Positions 36,789 through 45,237 of a stretch of 64,000 nt of DNA are shown here, in pieces. This DNA comes from VXNE01 sp965248075 (GTDB taxonomy: Bacteria > Pseudomonadota > Gammaproteobacteria > Pseudomonadales > Azotimanducaceae). Under the pieces are notes generated by a model. It was not told the origin of the DNA, did no database searches, and worked only from the letters and a program-made list of their open reading frames with translations. Where the stretch lies: assembly GCA_965248075.1 (NCBI GenBank), contig CBDFIL010000002.1:1054001-1118000 (forward strand). The letters run 5' to 3'. The translations under genes and the position numbers were made by a program. Position 1 is the stretch's first letter. Each line of letters opens with the position of its first letter.

Positions 36789-37489
36789 CGGTCCAGCTGC
36801 TGCAGGAGGCGGCTCGCGAGGGGACTTGCGAGGGTCTCGGCCAGGCCCTCCCGCCCGCGGGCGGCGTAGGCCGCCACGGCGCGCAGCAACTGCCGCAACT
36901 CGTCCGCACTGCCGGACCGAAACGGGACATGGGCACCCCGCGAAATGCGGGCCAGTTCGCCAAAGACACGCCTCGCGGTCGGATCCGCGCCTTCCTGGAA
37001 CAGGAACATGCGTACTCCGTAGACCGCCAGCTGGCCGGCGGCGGCGGCAGCCGCCACCGGGTCTTCCTCGAAGCTATCGCCCACGAAGACCAGCGCCCGC
37101 ACGGGCATGGCGGCGGCTTCCCGGCGCGCATGTTCCATGACGCGCACGATCTGCGTGCGACCACCGAGGCAACCTACGCCGAGCATCGTGGCAAGGAGGG
37201 CGCCAGGCGTCGCGTTCCAGCTCGAGTGGTGGAAGTCGGCGATGCCTCGGAAGTAGACCAGTTGGACGGCCAGATCGCCGCTGTCGCGCGCGGCGCCAAA
37301 GAGCTCCGCGTGCAGGGAACAGGCAAGATCCCAGGTGGGCGCGCGGCTCGCCGTGGCGTCCATGGCGAAGATCAGACGCTGCGTTCCCGACGGCACGGGT
37401 GGATGGGTCGCGTGCGCATCGGCAAGGAAGCGATCGACCGCACTGCCGGTCTTTCGTGCCGCGGGAACTTTTTTCGAAGGTTTTGCCAT
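36785..37489 (-). CDS. VWA-domain-like cytoplasmic protein
   Basis: The 234-residue protein contains FAMDATASRAPTWD, which resembles the MIDAS-type DxTxS motif of von Willebrand A domains. The later VRALVFVGDSFEE is consistent with the fold. There is no signal peptide. The N-terminus MAKPSKKVPAARK is basic. It is the first gene of a two-gene unit with the J-domain protein. The pairing suggests a role in protein assembly or chaperoning at the membrane, but this is inference. ATG 37489 is chosen over an upstream in-frame ATG at 37576 because the extra part overlaps the divergent gene. Confidence 0.65.
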   Translation of the reverse strand: MAKPSKKVPAARKTGSAVDRFLADAHATHPPVPSGTQRLIFAMDATASRAPTWDLACSLHAELFGAARDSGDLAVQLVYFRGIADFHHSSWNATPGALLATMLGVGCLGGRTQIVRVMEHARREAAAMPVRALVFVGDSFEEDPVAAAAAAGQLAVYGVRMFLFQEGADPTARRVFGELARISRGAHVPFRSGSADELRQLLRAVAAYAARGREGLAETLASPLASRLLQQLDR

Positions 37490-37542
37490 CAAGGGGGGAC
37501 AGCGCGCCGGAACGGTCCTATCATGCCAATGACCGATTGGCC

Positions 37543-37755
37543 ATGGAAACACTCGATTTGGAAGAAGCCGACACAATAGAGTGGCTTGAGCAACTCAGGG
37601 TGGAACATCGGGATCTGGACGAAGTCATCGAGTATCTGATTGAGAGTCGTCATCACGACCTCATGAAGATCCAGCGGCTGAAGAAGCGCAAACTGCGCTT
37701 GAAGGACATGATCAGCCGCCTGGAGAGCGAACTCATCCCGGACCTCGATGCGTGA
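37543..37755 (+). CDS. DUF465/YdcH family small helical protein
   Basis: The 70-residue protein begins METLDLEEADTIEWLEQLRVEHRDLDE and ends in a basic helical part (KIQRLKKRKLRLKDMISRLE), matching the DUF465 (YdcH) pattern of a short antiparallel coiled coil. The function of the family is unknown. Its last codon overlaps the GTG start of the 5'-nucleotidase gene by four bases, so the two are probably coupled. Confidence 0.75.
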   Translation: METLDLEEADTIEWLEQLRVEHRDLDEVIEYLIESRHHDLMKIQRLKKRKLRLKDMISRLESELIPDLDA

Positions 37756-38675
37756 CCCCAAGGAAGTCGCTCACCGTCGCCATCTCTTCCCGCGCCCTGT
37801 TCGACCTCGACGAGAGTAACCGCGTCTACGAGGAAAAGGGCCTCGAAGCCTACCGCCAGTACCAGATAGAGCGGGAGAACGTGCCGCTAGACCCGGGGGA
37901 TGCCTTCCCCTTCGTACGCAAACTCCTGAATATCAACAAGCTTCTCGACACGTCCGCGGTCGAGGTCATCCTGCTCTCGCGCAACACCGCGGACACCGGG
38001 CTGCGCATCTTCAACTCCATCCGCGAACACCGGCTCGACATCACCCGCGCCGCCTTCAGCGGCGGCCTGAGCCCCTATCGATACGTGCATGCCTTCGATT
38101 GTGACCTGTTCCTGTCCACGGAGCCGGACGACGTGGCGCGGGCCCTTGAGAGCGGCGCGGCCGCGGCCACGCTGCTCGGCACGGGGCCGCGCGGCACGGA
38201 CGATTCCGACGAACTGCGCATCGCTTTCGACGGTGACGCCGTACTGTTTTCCGACCAGGCGGAACGGATATTCCAGGAGAGTGGGGTCGAGGCCTTCGGG
38301 GAGAGCGAAGCGGCGGCCGCGGACCAGCTGCTTGCGGGAGGGCCGTTCAAGGCCTTCCTCGGTGGGCTGCACGCCCTGCAGCGGCAGTTCCCCCAGGACG
38401 CATGCCCCATTCGCACCGCCCTCATCACCGCCCGGGGAGCGCCGGCGCACGAGCGCGTCATCAAGACGCTACGCGCCTGGGACATACGTCTCGACGAGAG
38501 CCTGTTCCTCGGCGGGCGCGACAAGACGGGCTTCCTGCAGGCGTTCGGCGCGGACGTGTTCTTCGACGACCGCATGCAGAACTGCGAGAGCGCAAGCCGG
38601 CACACCGCCGCTGGGCACGTACCCCACGGCGTCGTGAACGTGCGTGCCGGCGACGGGGCTCACGACGCAGGTTGA
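37752..38675 (+). CDS. 5'-nucleotidase (cytosolic cN-I-like family)
   Basis: A 307-residue protein matching the bacterial 5'-nucleotidase family related to cytosolic cN-I. Landmarks are VAISSRALFDLDESNRVYEEKG at the N-terminus (nucleophile aspartates in FDLDE), EVILLSRNTADTGLRIFNSI, ITRAAFSGG, and the C-terminal LGGRDKTGFLQAFGADVFFDD. It likely dephosphorylates nucleoside monophosphates in the cytoplasm. The start is GTG 37752, overlapping the upstream stop. The last 30 residues are poorly ordered and could vary. Confidence 0.8.
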   Translation: MTPRKSLTVAISSRALFDLDESNRVYEEKGLEAYRQYQIERENVPLDPGDAFPFVRKLLNINKLLDTSAVEVILLSRNTADTGLRIFNSIREHRLDITRAAFSGGLSPYRYVHAFDCDLFLSTEPDDVARALESGAAAATLLGTGPRGTDDSDELRIAFDGDAVLFSDQAERIFQESGVEAFGESEAAAADQLLAGGPFKAFLGGLHALQRQFPQDACPIRTALITARGAPAHERVIKTLRAWDIRLDESLFLGGRDKTGFLQAFGADVFFDDRMQNCESASRHTAAGHVPHGVVNVRAGDGAHDAG

Positions 38676-38697
38676 GAGGCAGAGGACGGACGCCGCC

Positions 38698-40527
38698 TCA
38701 CTCCGCCGGGCGGTACCAGATGGACGAACTCCACGCCCGCTCCTGGTGGGTGGCGGGCAGGTCCGGATTCGGTTCCATGCCAAGACGCAGCGCATCCCAG
38801 GTGGACCAGCGACAGCTCGGGTTTTCCAGCACCCGCACGTAGTAGAAGGCCCGCTCGGATGCGTCGAAGTCAGGGTCGGTCCAGACCGTCTCGAGCTGGG
38901 TCGCTCCCTTGTCGCGGGTGATCGAGCAATCGACCAGGTTCACGCGAGCGCCGTTGTCGCCGCAGCGGTGCGTCTCGGGGTCCGGCGCCAGGCCGTCCGA
39001 GCAGACCGCGTCGTAGACGCGCTCCTGCGCCATGCCCCCCGCGAGCCACCCCTTGACGACCTGCGCGCGCTGCAGCCATCCGGACGCCGGGTCCCGCATG
39101 GCCTGGATCAGGAAGCTCGGCGCGCCCGCGCCGCCTGCAGGGAGCATGCCTCCCATCGGAACGCCTTCGAGATAGCCCACCGACACCGGGTCGGACGCGT
39201 TCGAGAGCGCCTGCGCCAGGCCGAATCCGCCGAAAAACCGTACCTGGATCCGCGGCCCGGACGTGGCGAACGATTCGCGGCGGCGCATGGCATCGTAGAT
39301 CGCCGCCCGGGAGTTCTCCTCGGCCCAAACGGCCGCCAGTCCGCCGGTCCCGTGGGTGGCCTCCCGCGGTGTCCAGAACCCTTCCCAGGAGTCCCGGTCC
39401 GGCCCGTACGCGGAGCCGCGTGACTGCGGCGTGTTCGTCCGGCCGGTGAAGTGCCGGTTCTCCTCGAACGAAGCGGCTGTCACATGGCTGTCGCTCGCCG
39501 CCACGACGCCCAACTGGTAGGGGTTGACGCCGATCCGCTCCTCGAACTCGAGGCCCGTCTTGAGCGCCTCGCGGAGGTAACCGCCCTTGAAGACCGAGAC
39601 CGGGTTCGTGTTGTTCACCCGGTCGAGGTAGTAGCGGACGATCTGGAAGTCCGCCCACTCGTCGTTCGGCGACAGCGATGGGTGCGTCTCGGACGTCCCC
39701 TTGATCTGCGTGATCTCCGCCACCGGCTCGTTGCGCATCCGTGCGGCCGCGAACTCCGCGTCGATCGGCTCGCCCTGCCAGGTGGTCTCCATGAAGGCCA
39801 AGCCGTCGCTCTGGTTCATGTTGTGGGGGATGGCCATGCCCTCGATACCGGCCGCGCGCTGCTCGTCCAGCCAGGCCCAGAGGTCCGCGGGGTCGGCAGA
39901 GTCCCGCTGGCTGAAGGGCCGCTCCGGCGCCCGGGCACGGAAAATCACGTTCCTGTGCAGGTGGCGCCTCCCGGGGGAGGGCGTGTATTCGTAACCGATC
40001 AGGGCCGTGAACGTGCCGGGATCGTCGTGCCGGTCGGCGGATTCGACGATCCTGGCCCACGCGGCAGCGATCACTTCGGGGCGCGAAACCTCGCTATCGC
40101 CGAGGAACTTGCTCAGTTCCCGCAGGAAAGCGAAGTACTCCGAGGTGGACTGGCCCTCCGGCGGCAGGATGCGGTCGGTGTCCCGGTGCCCGTACGTGAT
40201 GCTCCCGGGCTCGATCAGGAACGCGTGTACGCCGAGGTAGTAGGCGTGATCCGTCACGGCCAGGAAGTCGAGGGGCGCCCCGGACAACCGCACGGTCTGG
40301 CCGGACGGGTGCGGGATGGGTTCGCCCTTGGCGAACAGGTAGGCTTGGTCCGGCGTCGTGCGGACGCTGCCCATGAACGCATCGTGGGAGTACATGGTGT
40401 GAATGTGCAGGTCGCCGAAGAGCGCCGACCGGGCGGGCGGCGCGGCGTCGTCCGCCGCGATACCGGTGGATAGGGCCGCCGCTACCGCGAGCGCGCCGAC
40501 GGTGGAGTGGTTCCACCACGTTTCCAT
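38698..40527 (-). CDS. DUF3604 family (PHP-like) exported protein
   Basis: The 609-residue protein starts METWWNHSTVGALAVAAALS and has a likely signal peptide cleaved near GIAADDA. The mature part begins LFGDLHIHTMYSHDA, a PHP-type metal motif (HxH). Further metal-ligand-like motifs are VTDHAYY, AIPHNMNQSDG and ASDSHV. DUF3604 proteins occur widely in marine gammaproteobacteria, often as periplasmic or lipoprotein-like phosphoesterase homologues. The substrate is unknown. ATG 40527 has GGGGA upstream. An in-frame upstream ATG at 40566 would precede the signal sequence. Confidence 0.8.
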   Translation of the reverse strand: METWWNHSTVGALAVAAALSTGIAADDAAPPARSALFGDLHIHTMYSHDAFMGSVRTTPDQAYLFAKGEPIPHPSGQTVRLSGAPLDFLAVTDHAYYLGVHAFLIEPGSITYGHRDTDRILPPEGQSTSEYFAFLRELSKFLGDSEVSRPEVIAAAWARIVESADRHDDPGTFTALIGYEYTPSPGRRHLHRNVIFRARAPERPFSQRDSADPADLWAWLDEQRAAGIEGMAIPHNMNQSDGLAFMETTWQGEPIDAEFAAARMRNEPVAEITQIKGTSETHPSLSPNDEWADFQIVRYYLDRVNNTNPVSVFKGGYLREALKTGLEFEERIGVNPYQLGVVAASDSHVTAASFEENRHFTGRTNTPQSRGSAYGPDRDSWEGFWTPREATHGTGGLAAVWAEENSRAAIYDAMRRRESFATSGPRIQVRFFGGFGLAQALSNASDPVSVGYLEGVPMGGMLPAGGAGAPSFLIQAMRDPASGWLQRAQVVKGWLAGGMAQERVYDAVCSDGLAPDPETHRCGDNGARVNLVDCSITRDKGATQLETVWTDPDFDASERAFYYVRVLENPSCRWSTWDALRLGMEPNPDLPATHQERAWSSSIWYRPAE

Positions 40528-40688
40528 GATGCTTCCCCGCAGGATCGAATGCCTATGGTGCACCATGGCCGGGAGATTGCCAACGCATGCCGGGAACAGG
40601 CCCGGCCCGGGGCGGCGTCCGAGATCCTCAATATGTTCCCGACTCCCGGGATTTGAAAGGCCTAAGCAGGTTGCGTTATAAGGGCCGG

Positions 40689-41663
40689 GTGAAGCTCCAG
40701 CAACTCCGGTACATCTGGGAGGTCTCGCAGCACGGGCTGAACGTCTCTGCGACCGCGCAGGCCCTGTACACGTCCCAGCCAGGCATCAGCAAGCAGATAC
40801 GTCTGCTCGAGGACGAACTGGGCGTCGAGATCTTCACGCGCAGCGGCAAGCACCTGACACGGATCACCCCCGCCGGCGAGATGATCCTCGAACTCGCCGA
40901 GAACATCCTCCATCAGGTGGACAGCATCAAGCAGGTGGCCCAGGAGCACCGCAACGAACGCCGCGGCAGCATGTCCATCGCCACGACCCACACCCAGGCG
41001 CGGTACGCGCTGCCGCCCGTGATCGAGGCGTTCCGCGCGGAGTATCCCGAAGTCACGCTGCACATGAACCAGGGTACGCCCACGCAGATCGCCGAACTCG
41101 CGTCGACGGGCAAGGCCGATTTCGCCATCGCAACGGAGGGCATGGAGCACTTCAAGAACCTGGTGATGATGCCGTGCTACGAATGGAACCGGGCCATCGT
41201 GGTGCCGGTCGGCCACCCGCTTGCGGGCCTCGAGCATGTCTCCCTCGAGGACGTGGCGGCGCAGCCCATCGTCACCTACGTGTTCGGCTTTACCGGCAGG
41301 TCGCGCCTCGACGAAGCGTTCGCAGCGGCCAGCCTCACGCCCAACGTGGTGTTCACCGCCACGGACACGGACGTGATCAAGACCTATGTCCGACTCGGGC
41401 TCGGTATCGGCATCATCGCGGCGATGGCCTACGATCCCGAGCGGGACACGGACCTCGTCGCGATCGACGCGAGCCACCTGTTCCTGCCCAGCCGCACGTA
41501 CATAGGGTCGCGCAAGGACACTTTCATGCGTCGCTTCATGCTGGACTTCATGGGGCTCTTCGCAAAGCACCTGACGCCGGAACTCGTGCGTGCGGCCTTC
41601 GCCACGAGCGACCGCATCGCGCGGGAAGACCTGTTCGCGGAAATCGAGTTGCCGACGCGCTGA
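40689..41663 (+). CDS. cysB: LysR-type regulator CysB
   Basis: CysB activates sulfate assimilation genes in response to N-acetylserine. The 324 residues equal the E. coli length. The protein has the LysR helix-turn-helix (NVSATAQALYTSQPGISKQIRLLE) and the effector domain with TTHTQARYALP and GTPTQIAELAS. The GTG at 40689 (KLQQLRYIWEVSQHGLNVSA) is chosen from the family N-terminus. The frame is open for 34 more codons. Its likely targets here include cysI, DUF934 and cysH. Confidence 0.95.
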   Translation: MKLQQLRYIWEVSQHGLNVSATAQALYTSQPGISKQIRLLEDELGVEIFTRSGKHLTRITPAGEMILELAENILHQVDSIKQVAQEHRNERRGSMSIATTHTQARYALPPVIEAFRAEYPEVTLHMNQGTPTQIAELASTGKADFAIATEGMEHFKNLVMMPCYEWNRAIVVPVGHPLAGLEHVSLEDVAAQPIVTYVFGFTGRSRLDEAFAAASLTPNVVFTATDTDVIKTYVRLGLGIGIIAAMAYDPERDTDLVAIDASHLFLPSRTYIGSRKDTFMRRFMLDFMGLFAKHLTPELVRAAFATSDRIAREDLFAEIELPTR

Positions 41664-41699
41664 TCGCGCAGGCCGCGCGCGCCCCGTCCCGACGCGGTG

Positions 41700-42068
41700 T
41701 CAGATGAGATCGAGATCCGGGTTTGCACGCAGCAGTTCCTGCGCTTCCTCGAGGTCTGAGCGCGCGCGTTCGGACGGCGCCTTCTCAGAGCCTGGATTCT
41801 CACCACCGAGGACCTCTCGAACGAACTTTAGGTATACGGTGTATACATCTGTTTTAGTAGCGTTTTCCACGACAAAAAACGGGGCCAGGTCGACTCCGTG
41901 ACGACGCGCGATGCGCATGCCCTCGGAGCTCTCGTCGCGTTCGTCGGCAACCACGATCCGGTCGATGCGGGAGAGCAGACCAGTGCGCTCGAGACGCGCC
42001 TCGACCTCGCGGCACTTCGCGCACGGCGCGCCGGAGGCGAGGACCTTCTTGACGAAGGTAATGTGCAT
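41700..42068 (-). CDS. Thioredoxin/glutaredoxin-like protein with CAKC motif
   Basis: A 122-residue protein whose N-terminus MHITFVKKVLASGAPCAKC carries a CxxC at 16-19. The expected thioredoxin-fold cis-proline region follows in GVDLAPFFVVEN. The C-terminal tail is acidic and charged. It is the second gene after cysH and starts four bases from the cysH stop. I infer that it delivers electrons to CysH, which needs a thiol carrier. The family itself is not recognised for certain. Confidence 0.65.
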   Translation of the reverse strand: MHITFVKKVLASGAPCAKCREVEARLERTGLLSRIDRIVVADERDESSEGMRIARRHGVDLAPFFVVENATKTDVYTVYLKFVREVLGGENPGSEKAPSERARSDLEEAQELLRANPDLDLI

Positions 42069-42072
42069 CGCT

Positions 42073-42807
42073 TCAGGCGACGGCTTTCACCGGGACCAGG
42101 TTCTGCGCGTGCAGGCCGCATTCCTTGTCCGTGTCGTTCTCCCACCACCAGCGCCCTTCGCGCTCGTGCTGATGCGCGGCGATGGCGCGGGTGCACGGCT
42201 CGCAGCCGATGCTCCGCATGCCCTGGTCATGCAGGGGGTTGTACGGCACGTCGTTGGCGCGGATGTACGCCCACACGTCAGCGGAGGTCCAGCTTGCCAG
42301 CGGGTTGAACTTGGTGAGCGTACGCGCCGGCGTCGAGAACGCCGTATCCGACTGTTCGGCGGGCAGCAGCACCCGGGTAACGCTCTGGTCCTGCCGCTGG
42401 CCGGTGATCCAGGCGTCGAGACCCAGGAGCTTGCGCCGCAACGGTTGAATCTTGCGCACGGCGCAGCACTCGCCGTGGCCGTCGCGGTAGAAACTGAACA
42501 GGCCCTTGTCGCGCACGAGCGTCTCGACTGCCGCCGCGTCCGGCATCACCAGTTCGATGGCGATGGCATAGCGTTCGCGCACGGTCTCGAGGAACCGGTA
42601 CGTCGCCGGGTGCAGACGCCCCGTGTCGAGGGAGAACACCGGCACCCGCGGCCCGAGAATCCGGCTTGCCATGTCGACCAGGACGACGTCTTCGGCGCCG
42701 CTGAAGGAAATGGCGATGCGGTCGACGTCAAAGCGCCCGAAGGCATCCTCGAGGACCTTCTCCGGAGCCGTCGGCGCATACGCGTCGGCGGCGTTGTTGC
42801 TGTGCAT
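42073..42807 (-). CDS. cysH: Adenylyl-sulfate reductase, 4Fe-4S type (CysH)
   Basis: Reduces activated sulfate to sulfite. The 244-residue protein has the SFSGAEDVVLVD P-loop-like phosphosulfate site. Its cluster cysteines occur in the two pairs CCAVRK and SIGCEPCTR, which mark the APS-reducing type rather than the E. coli PAPS type. The C-terminal catalytic cysteine is in KECGLH. ATG 42807 (MHSNNAADAYAP) is chosen from length. An upstream in-frame ATG at 42846 exists. It is followed by the thioredoxin-like gene. Confidence 0.93.
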   Translation of the reverse strand: MHSNNAADAYAPTAPEKVLEDAFGRFDVDRIAISFSGAEDVVLVDMASRILGPRVPVFSLDTGRLHPATYRFLETVRERYAIAIELVMPDAAAVETLVRDKGLFSFYRDGHGECCAVRKIQPLRRKLLGLDAWITGQRQDQSVTRVLLPAEQSDTAFSTPARTLTKFNPLASWTSADVWAYIRANDVPYNPLHDQGMRSIGCEPCTRAIAAHQHEREGRWWWENDTDKECGLHAQNLVPVKAVA

Positions 42808-42886
42808 GCGTCCGTCTCGGGAACCGGGGAGGGTGGAGCCTAGCAACGCGCGGCCAACGAAAAAAATACTGTATCGGCATATGCTT

Positions 42887-42916
42887 AGGGAAGCTCTGAT
42901 AAATCAGGGTTTCCTT
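42887..42916. repeat. Miniature copy of the five-hairpin repeat ends
   Basis: The 30 bases AGGGAAGCTCTGAT (42887-42900), AA, and ATCAGGGTTTCCTT reproduce the left terminus and an imperfect right terminus of the 157-163 bp repeat with nothing between. It lies 26 bases before the thrH start, opposite copy B at the thrH stop. Confidence 0.6.
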
Positions 42917-42942
42917 GGCACCGTGGACCGTCGGAGGGTCGC

Positions 42943-43539
42943 TTGAAAGTCCTTTGCCTGGATCTCGAGGGCGTCCTGGTGCCGGAAGTCTGGCCGGCCG
43001 TGGCGCACGCCACACGGATCGCGGCGCTGCAGAAGACGACGCGGGACATTCCCGTCTACGCCGACCTCATGGCGCTGCGCCTCGACGCCCTGGCGCGCCA
43101 CGACGTGTCGATGCGCGACATCGAGCGGACCATCGAGTCCCTCGGCCCGCTGCCGGGCGCGCGGGACTTCCTTGGCTGGGCGCGGCGCCGGTTCCAGGTC
43201 GCGATCCTCTCCGATACGTTCTACGAGTTCGGCATGCCGCTCATGGCGAAGCTCGACTTTCCGCTCCTGCTGTGTCATCGCCTGATCGTCGAGGACGATC
43301 GCATCACGGGCTACCGCCTGCGCCAGGACAACCCCAAGGTCGCCGCCGTTGCCGCGTTCCGGTCCCTCGGTTACGAGGTGGCGGCGGTCGGCGACTCCTA
43401 CAACGACATCGGCATGCTGCGCGCGGCAGACAGCGGCTACTTCTTCCGGGCGCCGAAGCAGGTGGCGGATGTTCATGCGGACATCCCCTGCGTCGAGAGT
43501 TACGAGGAGTTGAGGGCGGCCCTGACGGCCGCCCTGTAG
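42943..43539 (+). CDS. thrH: Phosphoserine phosphatase / homoserine phosphotransferase ThrH
   Basis: ThrH is a HAD-family enzyme that dephosphorylates phosphoserine and can transfer the phosphate to homoserine. It is characteristic of Pseudomonas and relatives. The 198-residue protein shows the nucleophile motif CLDLEGVLVPEVW, ILSDTFYEF and GDSYNDIGML. The start is TTG 42943 with GGAGG five bases upstream. The stop codon TAG (43537-43539) shares bases with the left end of a repeat. It diverges from cysH. Confidence 0.93.
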   Translation: MKVLCLDLEGVLVPEVWPAVAHATRIAALQKTTRDIPVYADLMALRLDALARHDVSMRDIERTIESLGPLPGARDFLGWARRRFQVAILSDTFYEFGMPLMAKLDFPLLLCHRLIVEDDRITGYRLRQDNPKVAAVAAFRSLGYEVAAVGDSYNDIGMLRAADSGYFFRAPKQVADVHADIPCVESYEELRAALTAAL

Positions 43540-43694
43540 GGAAGCTCTGATGTATCGGAGCTTCCCGTGCGGCACTTAGGATGTGCCGCCAAGTTCATTG
43601 GCGTAAGCCATTGAACTTGTGAGCAAAAACAAAACCGCGCTTTTGTTTTGCGATCCTGATCAAGCCCAGGGAGGGGCTTGATCAGAGGTTCCCT
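43538..43694. repeat. Five-hairpin dispersed repeat, copy B
   Basis: A 157-base element beginning AGGGAAGCTCTGAT and ending ATCAGAGGTTCCCT, an inverted pair with one mismatch in 14. Its interior stems are the same as in copy A (19620-19782), and the bodies are roughly 90 percent identical by eye. The first two bases are part of the thrH TAG stop codon. The gap 43695-43799 to aceA shows nothing else. Confidence 0.85.
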
Positions 43695-43799
43695 GGCGCC
43701 CGTCAACCGTCGCCGCTGGCGCTGCTTGTCGCCCAACCTGACCGACCTGCGAGCCGGCGCCGTTCCACGGCACAGGCTCGTAGTCCCGGACGGCGGGGC

Positions 43800-45104
43800 T
43801 CAGCCGAACTGGGCTTCCTCGGTGGACCCGGCCAGCGCCGTGACGGAGGACTGGCCGCCCTGGATCACGTTCGCCACCTCGTCGAAGTAGCCCGTACCGA
43901 CTTCCTGCTGGTGACTGACGAAGGAGTAGCCCTTCTCGGTCGCCGCGAATTCCTTCTCCTGCAGTTCCACGTAGGCGGACATCTGCCGGTTCACGTAGTC
44001 GCGGGACAACTCGAACATGTTGTACCACATGCTGTGAATCCCGGCCAAGGTGATGAACTGGTAGCGGTATCCCATCGCCGCGAGCTCCCGCTGGAACTTC
44101 GCGATGGTCGCGTCGTCGATGTGCGCCTTCCAGTTGAACGACGGCGAGCAGTTGTAGGACAGCATCTGGTCCGGGTACTCGCGGTGGATCGCCTCGGCGA
44201 ACCGCTTCGCCTCGTCGAGATCGGGCACTGCCGTCTCGCACCAGATGAGATCCGCGTAGGGCGCGTAGGCCAGACCCCGCGCGATCGCCTGGTCGAGGCC
44301 GGCGTGCGTGCGGTAGAAGCCCTCCGGCGTCCTTTCGCCGGTCAGGAACGGCTTGTCCCATTCGTCGACGTCGCTCGTGACCATGTCGGCCGCGTTCGCG
44401 TCCGTGCGCGCCATGAGGATCGTCGGGACGTCGCAGACGTCCGCCGCCAGCCGCGCGGCGATGAGCTTCTGGACCGCCTCCGTGGTGGGGACGAGCACCT
44501 TGCCGCCCATGTGGCCGCACTTCTTCACGGATGCCAGCTGGTCCTCGAAGTGCACGCCGGCGGCCCCGGCCGCGATCATGCTCTTCATCAGCTCGAAGGC
44601 GTTCAGCACGCCACCGAATCCTGCTTCGGCGTCCGCGATGATCGGCGCGTAGAAGTCGATACCGTCGTCGACGCCGTTGGCCCACTGAATCTCGTCCGCG
44701 CGCCGGAAGGCGTTGTTGATGCGGTTGACGAGGGACGGGACGGAGTTCACCGCGTACAGCGACTGGTCCGGGTACATCGTCTCGGACGTGTTGTTGTCCG
44801 CGGCGACCTGCCAGCCGGACACGTAGATCGCCTTGACGCCGGCCTTGACCTGCTGCACGGCCTGACCGCCGGTGACCGCGCCGAGACAGTTGATGTAGTC
44901 CTCCGTATGCAGGTACTCCCACAGCTTGTCGGCGCCATGTGCCGCCAACATGCCGCGGTGCGGGATCGTGCCCCGCAGGTTGACCACGTGCTCGGCCGAA
45001 TAGCCCCGCTTGACATCCTTCCAGCGGGGGTTGGTCCGCCATTCTTCTTCGAGTTCGCGGATCTGTGCCGCGCGTGGCTTTCCGGGGGTGTAGTGCAGTG
45101 CCAT
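43800..45104 (-). CDS. aceA: Isocitrate lyase
   Basis: Splits isocitrate into succinate and glyoxylate, the first step of the glyoxylate shunt. The 434 residues equal E. coli AceA. The catalytic cysteine is Cys196 in KKCGHMGGK, with the family segments SGWQVAADNN and YNCSPSFNWK. ATG 45104 is preceded by GAGGCGG. A longer version from 45149 adds 15 residues and seems less likely. It competes with icd (51.8 kb) for isocitrate. No malate synthase gene is in the window. Confidence 0.96.
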   Translation of the reverse strand: MALHYTPGKPRAAQIRELEEEWRTNPRWKDVKRGYSAEHVVNLRGTIPHRGMLAAHGADKLWEYLHTEDYINCLGAVTGGQAVQQVKAGVKAIYVSGWQVAADNNTSETMYPDQSLYAVNSVPSLVNRINNAFRRADEIQWANGVDDGIDFYAPIIADAEAGFGGVLNAFELMKSMIAAGAAGVHFEDQLASVKKCGHMGGKVLVPTTEAVQKLIAARLAADVCDVPTILMARTDANAADMVTSDVDEWDKPFLTGERTPEGFYRTHAGLDQAIARGLAYAPYADLIWCETAVPDLDEAKRFAEAIHREYPDQMLSYNCSPSFNWKAHIDDATIAKFQRELAAMGYRYQFITLAGIHSMWYNMFELSRDYVNRQMSAYVELQEKEFAATEKGYSFVSHQQEVGTGYFDEVANVIQGGQSSVTALAGSTEEAQFG

Positions 45105-45237
45105 GTCCGCCTCGTCGGGTTGGAAAGGCGGCGATTCTAAGTGGCTCACCTATAATTAAAAGAGAAACGTGGACAAGTAATATTTTCCGAAATGGAATTG
45201 ATCTGCGTTGCGGGGCACATCACGCGCCTGGCCCCCG

